Shown in pieces: positions 55,799 through 63,747 of a DNA stretch of 64,000 nucleotides. The DNA is from a virus. Made by a program: the position numbers and the translations under genes. Location of the stretch: the IMG/VR virus record IMGVR_UViG_3300045049_000079, positions 25,831-89,830 of that record. The stretch is one strand, 5' to 3'. The stretch's first letter is position 1; each line of letters starts with the position of its first letter. The notes beneath the pieces were generated by a model, which worked only from the letters and a program-made list of their open reading frames with translations, did not search any database and was not told the origin of the DNA.

Positions 55799-58700
55799 AT
55801 GGCAACAGTAATTGGGGATCGTGACGTACTGCTGTTGGGCAGTTCGCAGCGTGCGCTTAATCCGCTCAACTCAGGAATTCTCCTGACGACAAGCGCTCCA
55901 GCATTTAAAGTTGATACGAGTGGTAATCCGCTTCCTTCCTCGATTACTGTTAAAGCCAGCTTGATCGGTATTACAGGATTTGTCAATTTCAGTGCCACAG
56001 GTGCTACTGTTACCGATCATGGCGATAACACTGCAACACTTGCATACTCGTCACTGACAGGTGCTTCGTGCACTGTGACAGCTAACATCACTGTAAATGG
56101 TCAAGCGTTTACTAGCAGCGTCACTCTTGCTAAAGTTACCGACGGGGCATCCGGCACTTCAGGCACAAGCGGTAATCAATATGCGACAGCTTACTTGTAT
56201 CAGTGGGCACCAAGCACTCCTGCGCTTCCCACTGGAACGTCGGGCTACACTTGGTCCACTGGAGTAAACAGTACATATTCTGCTTCGGATGGTTGGAGTA
56301 CCACTGTACCTGCTAATCCCGGTACGCCTGGATTGAAATTGTATGTAGCGAGCACACAAGTTACGGCCAGCGCTGGCACAACTTCTACAGTGGTTTCTTA
56401 CTCCACTGCATCTGTACAAGCATGGACGCAGAACGGAGCCAATGGTACGAACGGAACTAATGGCACAAATGGTGCAAACGGAGTCCAATCTGTAAATGCA
56501 CGAGTTTATCAATGGGCTGCGACTATTCCTGCCGCCCCTGCTGGTTCACCAACGTACACATGGAGCAACGGCAACATCAGCGTTATTCCTTCTGGATGGT
56601 CTTCCACACCCGGAACTGCGCCATCTCAAGGCATGACATTGTGGGCCGCTCAAGTGTTTGTCACAGATACAGCAACGGCCACTCAGACAACATTTAATTG
56701 GTCTAACAGTGCTGTTGTTGCTGTTGGTTATTCTGGCTCTAATGGCGCTGCTGGCGCTTCTGGAGCTTCTTACGTCACAGCCTATTGCGCGTCGTCCACA
56801 GGAACCACTAGCACTGCTCCTGCACAAACAACTGGCAAGACAAGCCTGCCTGCTACCAATGATGGTGGCATCGCAGGAACGTGGGCTGCAACGGTTCCTA
56901 CTTTGTCTACAGGGCAATACCTCTATCAGTCTGACGGTATTTATGATCCGAGTACGAATAAGGTCACTTGGTCGATTCCTTATTGGTCGTCGCTGAAGGT
57001 TGGCAGTTTGTCGGCTGTGTCGGCTAATACTGGCAGACTTACGGTTAGCGATGTTATTTCGGATGCTGGTGGTAATTGGTCGCTCGACAGCAACGGACAC
57101 ATGATTGCCAAATCAATTGATTTGCAAGACAGTGCAGGAAATACTTTCTTGTCTGCGGGTGTTCCGTTACCAGCCTCGCATTTTGGCGGCACGCTCGGCG
57201 GCGACAACCTGATGAACAACAGCAGCTTCGAGGTACAAGACTCCTCAAATGTACCTCTAGGCTACCGGGTCTATAACAATGGTGGGTCGGCCAGCGTGTC
57301 GTATTTGATTGTACCCGGTCGCACTGGCGGAAAAGCGTTTGCTATTCGTGCGACCGCAACAAGTAGCACAACGTTCGGTCTTACATCAAGCAATCTGTAT
57401 GCCGATCCTGGGGTAACTGGCGGTATTCAAGGCGGCTGGCAACCGAACAAGACCTACATCGTTTCGTTCAAGGCTAAGAAGGTCAATGGCGCCAACATGA
57501 ACACCATGTGGCTCCAGTGGAATACCGCGCCCGCCACAGCGACTTGGGTGACCCGTCCAAACCTCACGACAAGCTGGCAGACCTACACCGCTCGGATCAC
57601 ATGGGGCTCTTCAGTAGAATCTCAAGGGCAGTTGTATCTGGATACAATCAACGGCGTTGGGCCTGTTGTCTCTGGTGACGAATTCTGGATTGACGAATTA
57701 ATTATCCAAGAGGGCGACGTTTATTCCGAGTGGTTCCAAAGCTCCCGCGAAGCCAAAGCGACGGCGGACAGCGCTATTAACACACTCAATACGATCGCAG
57801 ACGACAATACGTTATCTAAGGGTGAGAAGTCTGCTGCAATCGCCGCATGGAACGCTGCGGACGCTGAATGGAATACACTTCTAACGCAAGCTGACTCGCT
57901 CGGCGTAGACAGAAGCGCTTATAACACTGCACACCAGAACCTCTCCAACTACCTGCTGTCGATCAGTCCTTCGTGGTCGGACACAACAACAGACTCGCCG
58001 ATTGTGGGATCGACGTGGCGTAGCAATTGGACTTCGTATTACAATGAGAAGCAGAAGCTTATTAATGCGCTGGCAGCAAAGGCGTCAACTTTGTCTACGT
58101 GGAACGGCGTGAGCGGCGCAGGTAAACCGCAGGATAACGCGACGAACGGCAATGTCATCAACGGCGACCCGAATTTCGTGAATGCCTCGCTTTGGACGGT
58201 TTGGCAGAACACGAGTAATGCGAACATTCAGTTCAACTACGCTGCCAACGCACCGGGGCAAACGGCGCCGACGTGCGTTCTGCCGACCAATCCGGCCGGC
58301 ACGGGCAACGCCGAAGTGTGGCTACTGGAGAACAAGCGCTATCCGATCAGCGCAGCCAAAACGTACCGCCTGGCTGCTTACATTTACAGCAGCAGCGGCA
58401 ACGACCGCATGTTCTATCTGGCCGTCGATTTCTATGACGTCAGCGGAAATCGGCTCGGCACTAGCTGGGGCGGTACGTGGTCGGGTTACCCGGTAAGCGG
58501 CGTCCCAACTTCGAACAGCACGTTCAACCGATACAAGGGTGATTTCGGCGCCAATACGTCGTACGCCATTCCTGCCGGTGCGGTTACGTGCAGCGTGGGC
58601 ATCATCCTGAACTACAATCCGAGTGGATATAACGGTGGCGTGATGGCGGCACAAGGCTTCGTGTTCACCGACATCACGGACGGCGCAACAATTGGTTTAA

Positions 58701-59875
58701 ATCTTGGTGGACAATTCACCTCGTCCAACGCTTCCACATACATTGCTAACGCTGCAATCCAATCAGCAATGATTAACGATCTGCGCACAAGCAATTACGC
58801 AGAAGATGGAAGCGGTAATCCTACTTCTGGTGCGAAGATGGCATCCGGTGGGACAGCTATGAAGGTTGCCTCGGATAACCTGCAAATTGGCTCGCGGGTA
58901 TTTACGGATTATTGGTTCCGTCTGCTGCAAGGCATTGATGGTAGCTATTCTGTTGGCAGGGTTATCTGGCGTGGTAACAATGATGTATCGACGCGCGGCG
59001 GTGCGCCGAACATCAACTGCCTTTCCATGACTTCACAAATGTCGCTGAATTCGAATTCGCGACAGATTGCTATATTCGGCTACACGTTGACGCCTACCAG
59101 CTACAACAGCTATACGGACAATCTCGACGCAATGTCTCAGATTCATGTTCAGCTTTTCGACAATGCGACCGACGCCAGCCCAGCATCTGAAGCTTATGAA
59201 GTATGTAATTCTCGTACCTACGATGGCAATGCGGGCGCGGTTCGTGGCACTGTTATTTGCTGGAAGTTGAGCCCATATGAAACCGTGTACGGGTACGCCG
59301 GATATGTTCGTGCTCGCATATCCAACAGCTACGGGTGGTCGGCGACAAAGGACTTTGGCCCAGCTACAAGCTTTGGCGGCACTCTCCCAAATGCGACTAT
59401 TACAGGCACTGGTGGTTCGTCTGGTGGTGGTTCGGGCGGTACGTCAGGCGGCGGCGGCGGTGCATGCCCTGCCCCATGGGTCAAAGTGAAGCTGGTTAAT
59501 GGCAAAGAAGTCAATGCTAGCGAATTGCATAATGGTGCTCGTGTTATGGCTGTTGATGACAACACGATGGAATCACTTCCTAACGGTGGTGTTCTGCGCG
59601 ATGTTCACACAATTTGGTCTAAACGGTATCGCTTGAAGTTGACAAATGGTGAGGCTACGGAGTGGAGTGCTAATCACCGCTTCGCTGTCGTTGATCGTGG
59701 CTGGGTTAATATTCAAAATCTTCGTCCGGGCGATCATATCATGGGTTTGAAAGAATGTACCGTCGAGAGTGTGCTGTTTGTTGGTGAAGGTGAAGTTGTG
59801 TCCTACCGAGTAGAAGGCGCAGGTACGTATTTTGCTGGAAACATGCTCTGCCATAACCTGAAAACTCCCAGCTAA
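55799..59875 (+). CDS. tail-tip/central fibre protein with C-terminal Hint domain, 1358 aa
   Basis: N-terminal 400 residues: repeated TVSAGTTSTVVSYS-type modules with collagen-like GTNGTNGTNGANG stretches. Residues about 470-640 and 780-960 are two carbohydrate-binding-like beta-sandwich domains (NLMNNSSFEVQDSS; NGDPNFVNASLWTVW), joined by a helical DUF-like linker. After a Gly/Ser linker (GSSGGGSGGTSGGGGG) the last 136 residues are a Hint domain: Cys1223 at the start, block-B His1293 in SANHRF, and a His1352-Asn1353 end (LCHN) five residues before the C-terminus. Hint domains self-cleave. The middle codes at much higher G+C than its surroundings. Confidence 0.8.
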   Translation: MATVIGDRDVLLLGSSQRALNPLNSGILLTTSAPAFKVDTSGNPLPSSITVKASLIGITGFVNFSATGATVTDHGDNTATLAYSSLTGASCTVTANITVNGQAFTSSVTLAKVTDGASGTSGTSGNQYATAYLYQWAPSTPALPTGTSGYTWSTGVNSTYSASDGWSTTVPANPGTPGLKLYVASTQVTASAGTTSTVVSYSTASVQAWTQNGANGTNGTNGTNGANGVQSVNARVYQWAATIPAAPAGSPTYTWSNGNISVIPSGWSSTPGTAPSQGMTLWAAQVFVTDTATATQTTFNWSNSAVVAVGYSGSNGAAGASGASYVTAYCASSTGTTSTAPAQTTGKTSLPATNDGGIAGTWAATVPTLSTGQYLYQSDGIYDPSTNKVTWSIPYWSSLKVGSLSAVSANTGRLTVSDVISDAGGNWSLDSNGHMIAKSIDLQDSAGNTFLSAGVPLPASHFGGTLGGDNLMNNSSFEVQDSSNVPLGYRVYNNGGSASVSYLIVPGRTGGKAFAIRATATSSTTFGLTSSNLYADPGVTGGIQGGWQPNKTYIVSFKAKKVNGANMNTMWLQWNTAPATATWVTRPNLTTSWQTYTARITWGSSVESQGQLYLDTINGVGPVVSGDEFWIDELIIQEGDVYSEWFQSSREAKATADSAINTLNTIADDNTLSKGEKSAAIAAWNAADAEWNTLLTQADSLGVDRSAYNTAHQNLSNYLLSISPSWSDTTTDSPIVGSTWRSNWTSYYNEKQKLINALAAKASTLSTWNGVSGAGKPQDNATNGNVINGDPNFVNASLWTVWQNTSNANIQFNYAANAPGQTAPTCVLPTNPAGTGNAEVWLLENKRYPISAAKTYRLAAYIYSSSGNDRMFYLAVDFYDVSGNRLGTSWGGTWSGYPVSGVPTSNSTFNRYKGDFGANTSYAIPAGAVTCSVGIILNYNPSGYNGGVMAAQGFVFTDITDGATIGLNLGGQFTSSNASTYIANAAIQSAMINDLRTSNYAEDGSGNPTSGAKMASGGTAMKVASDNLQIGSRVFTDYWFRLLQGIDGSYSVGRVIWRGNNDVSTRGGAPNINCLSMTSQMSLNSNSRQIAIFGYTLTPTSYNSYTDNLDAMSQIHVQLFDNATDASPASEAYEVCNSRTYDGNAGAVRGTVICWKLSPYETVYGYAGYVRARISNSYGWSATKDFGPATSFGGTLPNATITGTGGSSGGGSGGTSGGGGGACPAPWVKVKLVNGKEVNASELHNGARVMAVDDNTMESLPNGGVLRDVHTIWSKRYRLKLTNGEATEWSANHRFAVVDRGWVNIQNLRPGDHIMGLKECTVESVLFVGEGEVVSYRVEGAGTYFAGNMLCHNLKTPS

Positions 59876-59889
59876 TTAAAAAGGAAAAT

Positions 59890-60405
59890 ATGAGTAATAT
59901 TGATATCCAGACAGCGCTTGCTAATGAAGCTCGTCGCCAAGAACTTCGCTCTAGCATCGCAGAACTAAAGGGCCGCATGGACGCAACAGCCTCGGCTGTG
60001 CAGCGGCTTAACAGTGTTAATAGCGATAGCCAAATTGCTCTCACGGAGAAGCAGGCTGAACTGGCGGCTCTGGAAGCCGGTGCTGGTCCAGGCATTACAG
60101 CCGATTACGGCCCTAAGTCTACAATCACACAATTGATTGAGAAGGAGCGGTTTGCTGCCAAGTCTGCCACGATAGATTTTGTTAAAGCTAATCCTGCTTG
60201 CACTGAAGCTGATGCCGCCGCTGCTTGGAATCAGGCAGCTTTAGCAAGTCATCCAGAGTTTGCATCTGTTATTCAGGATGGGATGATTATGTCTGCTCTG
60301 TATCGTGGGAACATGGTGGCTGCTGGGCTTATCACAGAAAACACTTGGGAAGCCCATCGTCAATTCATTCTCAATACACCAGTTGACACATTGAATACGC
60401 TGTGA
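59890..60405 (+). CDS. tail-associated coiled-coil protein, 171 aa
   Basis: AAAGGAAAAT upstream. Residues 10-60 form coiled coil (EARRQELRSSIAELKGRMDA). The C-terminal half has AAAAWNQAALASHPEFASVI, a helical bundle. Placed between tail-tip and the next tail protein. Possibly a chaperone or fibre-attachment protein. Confidence 0.6.
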   Translation: MSNIDIQTALANEARRQELRSSIAELKGRMDATASAVQRLNSVNSDSQIALTEKQAELAALEAGAGPGITADYGPKSTITQLIEKERFAAKSATIDFVKANPACTEADAAAAWNQAALASHPEFASVIQDGMIMSALYRGNMVAAGLITENTWEAHRQFILNTPVDTLNTL

Positions 60406-60411
60406 TGATTT

Positions 60412-60440
60412 TTGACTAAAAGCAATTCCAATGTTATAAT
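60412..60440 (+). promoter_or_regulatory. late promoter with inverted repeat over the -10 box
   Basis: TTGACT, a 17-base spacer, then TATAAT. CAATGTT (60429-60435) and AACATTG (60445-60451) are exact complements that overlap the -10 box and the start site. Confidence 0.8.
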
Positions 60441-60468
60441 CCTTAACATTGTTATTAGAGGATATTGA

Positions 60469-61290
60469 ATGTCTAATCTACGAGTAATTTATAATAATGC
60501 GGCAGACAGGGCAACACTATCCTCTTCTGCCACAGCTTCGGGGTTGTCTGTCTCCAATCTTCTTACAGATGTTAAGTCGAAAGTTTGCAGAAGTACAGGC
60601 AAGACACTCACTATCACTGCCACATGGGCTAGTGCTGAACTGATTGATGGAATTGTATTGGCTTTCACCAACGGCACCCCAACAGCAACAATGGAAGTGG
60701 TGCTGTACACCAACTCTGCTGACACCGCTCCTGTGTATGACTCTGGCGCTGTTACGTGCTGCCCTCAACAAGCTGGTGCGTGGGCTACAGGCACAGGAGT
60801 TAACAGCTTTGCGTATGGTGGTGGTGTGTACGCTCGCGTGTGGCTCCCTAGTAAGATTAGCGCACAGAAGGCTGTCATCACGATTACAGACAATGATAAC
60901 ACATCGAGCTACTTTGAAGCAAGCCGATTGATTATTGGCTCTAGTTGGAATCCTTCTGTTGTGGATGTACAAGGCACTACGTTGCAGGTTGTAGATACGA
61001 GTACTCACACACGGACAGATGCAGGAGACTTGTACACGTATGTTGGCACAAAGCACCGTAAGCAGGCTATCAATCTTCCTAGTATTGAGACAGCTTCGCG
61101 TAAGCAGCTTTGGGATATTATGTTTGGAAATGGGCTGTCAAAGCCAATCTTCTTGAGTTTGTATCCCAACAATTCTGACGCTAATACAGAGGCTGCACAT
61201 ATGATCTATGGGAAGCTTGTGACTACGCCGTCGATGCAAACCCCATACTTTTCATATTTCTCTGCCACTGTTGAGATTGAGGAGGTATGA
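60469..61290 (+). CDS. tail protein, 273 aa
   Basis: AGAGGATATTGA upstream. Beta-sandwich pattern (LTITATWASAELIDGIVLAF, TATMEVVLYTNSADTAPVYD, FAYGGGVYARVWLPSK), then helix/strand (IETASRKQLWDIMFG). Resembles discoidin-like sugar-binding or distal tail proteins. Located just before the lysis cassette. Confidence 0.6.
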   Translation: MSNLRVIYNNAADRATLSSSATASGLSVSNLLTDVKSKVCRSTGKTLTITATWASAELIDGIVLAFTNGTPTATMEVVLYTNSADTAPVYDSGAVTCCPQQAGAWATGTGVNSFAYGGGVYARVWLPSKISAQKAVITITDNDNTSSYFEASRLIIGSSWNPSVVDVQGTTLQVVDTSTHTRTDAGDLYTYVGTKHRKQAINLPSIETASRKQLWDIMFGNGLSKPIFLSLYPNNSDANTEAAHMIYGKLVTTPSMQTPYFSYFSATVEIEEV

Positions 61291-61291
61291 C

Positions 61292-61798
61292 ATGAAATGG
61301 GAAGATGCCAAGAAGATTATAAAATCCGGCGACATCGTAGCATGTTCTCACCAACCTTGGGCAACAATTTCAGATATCCAATCTCACATAGTTCGTATTG
61401 TAACCCAATCAGAATATAGCCACGTCGCAGTGGCATGGCTTCCTCCTGACGGCGATCCACACGTAATTGAAGCTGTTGTACCTTGTGTGACACTATCTCC
61501 GTTGGAACGGTATCTGGATTACGGATTCTTCTTGATCCAAATTCCAGACAAGCCAATGACTCAAGAAGAGGAATCTTACGGGATGTCTAAGCTTGGGGAA
61601 GAGTACAGTAAGCTTGAGGCCATCGAAGGGCAGTTTGATTTACTAGCAATCGGCGGGTCTGATCGTTGGGAGTGTGCGGAGCTAACAATCTGCATGCGAA
61701 GACTATCAGGGCTTGAGCTTGGAGCCAAAGCAACACCAGCAGCAGTAGTACAGCGCGCCCTTTCTTTGGGCTACTCAATGCAGTTCATCGAAAGGTAG
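61292..61798 (+). CDS. permuted papain-like (YebB/NlpC-P60 type) peptidase, 168 aa
   Basis: ATG at 61292; GGAGG lies 9 bases upstream. Order of catalytic-type residues: His44 in SEYSHVAVAW, Glu60 in HVIEAVV, then Cys128 in RWECAELTI. That His-then-Cys order, with an N-terminal GDIVA strand, is the permuted NlpC/P60 arrangement of YebB/YiiX proteins. It would cut peptide or amide bonds in peptidoglycan or lipid-linked substrates. It sits between tail and lysis genes, so it is either tail-attached or an accessory lysin. Confidence 0.65.
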   Translation: MKWEDAKKIIKSGDIVACSHQPWATISDIQSHIVRIVTQSEYSHVAVAWLPPDGDPHVIEAVVPCVTLSPLERYLDYGFFLIQIPDKPMTQEEESYGMSKLGEEYSKLEAIEGQFDLLAIGGSDRWECAELTICMRRLSGLELGAKATPAAVVQRALSLGYSMQFIER

Positions 61799-61800
61799 AT

Positions 61801-62082
61801 ATGGATTTTAATATGCTTCTAGGACCAGTGCAAGCCCTGTTGGGCGCCTTGTGCGCAGTGTTGTGGGCAAATCTTACAGAGACGAAGAAGAAGGCTGAGA
61901 AGGTGGAAAATGACTTGGCACAGTACAAAGTGCATGTAGCAGAAACGTACGCCTCTAGTACAGAGTTGAAAGAGGCGCTTCGAGACATCAACAAGGCATT
62001 TGAGGCTTATGGTACAAAACTTGACGCCCGCCTTGACCGTATCGATGAGCGTCTAAACAAGATGATTGAGCAGAGGGAATAG
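61801..62082 (+). CDS. membrane-anchored coiled-coil protein, 93 aa
   Basis: Starts 2 bases after the previous stop. An N-terminal hydrophobic helix (MLLGPVQALLGALCAVLWAN) then a long charged coiled coil (TKKKAEKVENDLAQYKVHVA). This is the topology of an i-spanin or a holin-accessory protein. It directly precedes the endolysin. Spanin identity is unproven. Confidence 0.55.
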   Translation: MDFNMLLGPVQALLGALCAVLWANLTETKKKAEKVENDLAQYKVHVAETYASSTELKEALRDINKAFEAYGTKLDARLDRIDERLNKMIEQRE

Positions 62083-62083
62083 C

Positions 62084-62617
62084 ATGGAAATCACACTTGC
62101 ACAATTACAAGCCATCATGCCATATGCTAAGGACAAGGCAAGTGTGTTTCTTGGTCCGCTTAACGCAGCAATGAGTGAGTTTCAGATCAACACTCCGTTG
62201 CGTGTGGCGGCATTCTTGGCTCAGATAGGGCACGAGAGTGGGCAGCTTCAATATGTCAAGGAGTTGGCATCTGGAGAAGCATACGAAAAGAGACGTGACC
62301 TTGGTAACATTGAGCCGGGGTGGGGTATTCGCTTCAAAGGACGGGGACTGATTCAGGTAACGGGCTACTACAACTATTGCGCAGCAATGGTAAAGCTTGA
62401 CTTGGATTGTGTGACACATCCCGAGCTATTAGAACAACCTATCAATGCTGCTAGGGTTAGCGCGTGGTGGTGGGCTGACAGAGGGTTGAGTCAATTGGCT
62501 GATGCAGGAACTGAAGACTCGTTCAAAACAATCACTAAACGAATTAATGGCGGGACGAACGGATGGGATGATCGTCTTGCACTATACAAAAAGGCAAGAG
62601 AGGTGTTGGGATGTTAA
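62084..62617 (+). CDS. endolysin, glycoside hydrolase family 19 (chitinase-like), 177 aa
   Basis: ATG at 62084 (GAGGGAATAGC upstream). GHESGQLQYVKE holds the catalytic Glu51 and second acid Glu60. RGLIQVTGYYNY is the GH19 signature, with GIRFKGRG before it. It hydrolyses the glycan backbone of peptidoglycan. No signal or SAR sequence, so a holin is needed. Its stop overlaps the next start (holin-like gene) by 7 bases. Confidence 0.85.
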   Translation: MEITLAQLQAIMPYAKDKASVFLGPLNAAMSEFQINTPLRVAAFLAQIGHESGQLQYVKELASGEAYEKRRDLGNIEPGWGIRFKGRGLIQVTGYYNYCAAMVKLDLDCVTHPELLEQPINAARVSAWWWADRGLSQLADAGTEDSFKTITKRINGGTNGWDDRLALYKKAREVLGC

Positions 62618-63075
62618 ATCTTACAAAAATGAAAGCTGTGTGGGAAGTGTTTCAAGCTGGAAAGTCTGTGGCAGACCCGAAGGCTTGGAAGATGCATCAA
62701 GTGTCCGCGAACGCCATTGCAGCTTTGCTGTTCGCTATTGTACAACTTGCCAAGGCTTGCGGCTATGATTTCGGAATTGATATGCAGACTTGTGCTGACA
62801 TTGCTATTGGCATCTTGGCTATCGCAAACGTCGGCCTCACCGTTGCCACAACCAAACACATTGGACTGCCCGCGACAACCGTACGAGAAGCCGAACAGAC
62901 TCTGCCAAGCCCTGAACAGCCTGCCAAAGAAGAGTCCGCCCCAGTGCAAGTTGAAGACGCACCTCCTGTTCAACGAGGAAGCGTTCATTCGTCAATTGAT
63001 GATGACGTACGAGCAAGAGCAATCCAGTGGGCCAGAGAGCATTCAGCCACAAACGGTTTGGCAAATGATGCGTGA
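62611..63075 (+). CDS. holin-like membrane protein, 154 aa
   Basis: Begins inside the endolysin stop. Two hydrophobic helices at about residues 33-50 (NAIAALLFAIVQLAKACGY) and 58-78 (CADIAIGILAIANVGLTVAT) with a long charged, disordered C-terminus. This fits a class II-type holin. The tail is translated in another frame too (see the next entry). Confidence 0.65.
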   Translation: MLNLTKMKAVWEVFQAGKSVADPKAWKMHQVSANAIAALLFAIVQLAKACGYDFGIDMQTCADIAIGILAIANVGLTVATTKHIGLPATTVREAEQTLPSPEQPAKEESAPVQVEDAPPVQRGSVHSSIDDDVRARAIQWAREHSATNGLANDA

Positions 63076-63121
63076 TAACCTGAAAGGTGTTGACTTGATT
63101 GTGCAATGCCGCATACAATAA
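62765..63121 (+). CDS. possible overlapping gene in the +1 frame, 118 aa
   Basis: A second frame is open across the holin-like gene's end and runs 46 bases past it, stopping just before the terminator. It begins MISELICRLVLTLLLASWLS, a signal-type sequence, has a Pro-rich middle, and ends NEEAFIRQLMMTYEQEQSSG then VWQMMRDNLKGVDLIVQCRI, which reads like a real helical protein. There is no clear lipobox or strong ribosome site. It could be an Rz1-like outer spanin, or the tail alone (from 62998) could be a separate gene. Confidence 0.35.
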   Translation: MISELICRLVLTLLLASWLSQTSASPLPQPNTLDCPRQPYEKPNRLCQALNSLPKKSPPQCKLKTHLLFNEEAFIRQLMMTYEQEQSSGPESIQPQTVWQMMRDNLKGVDLIVQCRIQ

Positions 63122-63186
63122 AAGCGTGAAAGCCGTTCAGTGGCCTCCACGCTTTCCTTGGCACTTATGGTAGAGTGCGCTTCTTC

Positions 63187-63224
63187 GCCCCTTCACTTAA
63201 TTGTGTTGGGGCATTTTTATTTTA
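63187..63224 (+). terminator. strong rho-independent terminator of the late operon
   Basis: GCCCC-TT-CAC...GTG-TT-GGGGC stem followed by ATTTTTATTTT. A second hairpin (AAAGCGTG/CACGCTTT, 63122-63157) lies upstream of it. Confidence 0.9.
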
Positions 63225-63509
63225 AGCTGCTGCTTTTGCTTTCGGGAACGCTTGGATAGCGTTGTAGAACTCCACAGCAGCATTCACGATCTGCGTCACC
63301 AGTGCCAGAATGTTAGCAAAGGGGACAGGGCCATTAGCAGCCGTATAAATAGCTTGCACTGCTGCCAGCACAAACTTCAGCTTGTCAGCGCCGTTACCAG
63401 CGCCGAGAACGGCTTCAGCAGTTTTCACTTGATCCGTGATGACAGGGATCAGCGTAGCCGTCACTTTGTTGATGTACTGGATGTCGGCGATGATGTTGTC
63501 GATGTTCAT
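63222..63509 (-). CDS. hypothetical protein, 95 aa
   Basis: Leftward, convergent with the late operon; its stop abuts the terminator. AGGAAAC lies before the ATG. Ala/Val-rich helices (LIPVITDQVKTAEAVLGAGN, FANILALVTQIVNAAVEFYN) with a mildly hydrophobic centre. Similar short proteins occur near phage structural genes; a membrane role is possible but not shown. Confidence 0.65.
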   Translation of the reverse strand: MNIDNIIADIQYINKVTATLIPVITDQVKTAEAVLGAGNGADKLKFVLAAVQAIYTAANGPVPFANILALVTQIVNAAVEFYNAIQAFPKAKAAA

Positions 63510-63623
63510 TTGAAAGTTTCCTTAGATAAATTGGTAGAAATGCTTCGTTTGTGCTGCATGGCCTGATGGCTCTTGTTCTGTCTGATTCTGTGGAAATGTT
63601 CTGTTCCAGATCAGATGTTTGTA

Positions 63624-63652
63624 AGTGTATGCCTACATTTTATGTGCGTCAA
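63624..63652 (-). promoter_or_regulatory. leftward sigma-70 promoter
   Basis: Reading leftward: TTGACG, 17 bases, TACACT. It drives the gene at 63509. The neighbouring 63661-63728 stretch holds TGTGAGGAAT and AATTCTCACA, like the element at 2240-2308. Confidence 0.7.
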
Positions 63653-63747
63653 GAAATATGTGTGAGGAATCACGCGCAATTACAACATCGTATACCTGAT
63701 CTTTTAGTAATATTTCAAATTCTCACACTTGATTTGTAGCAACTTGC

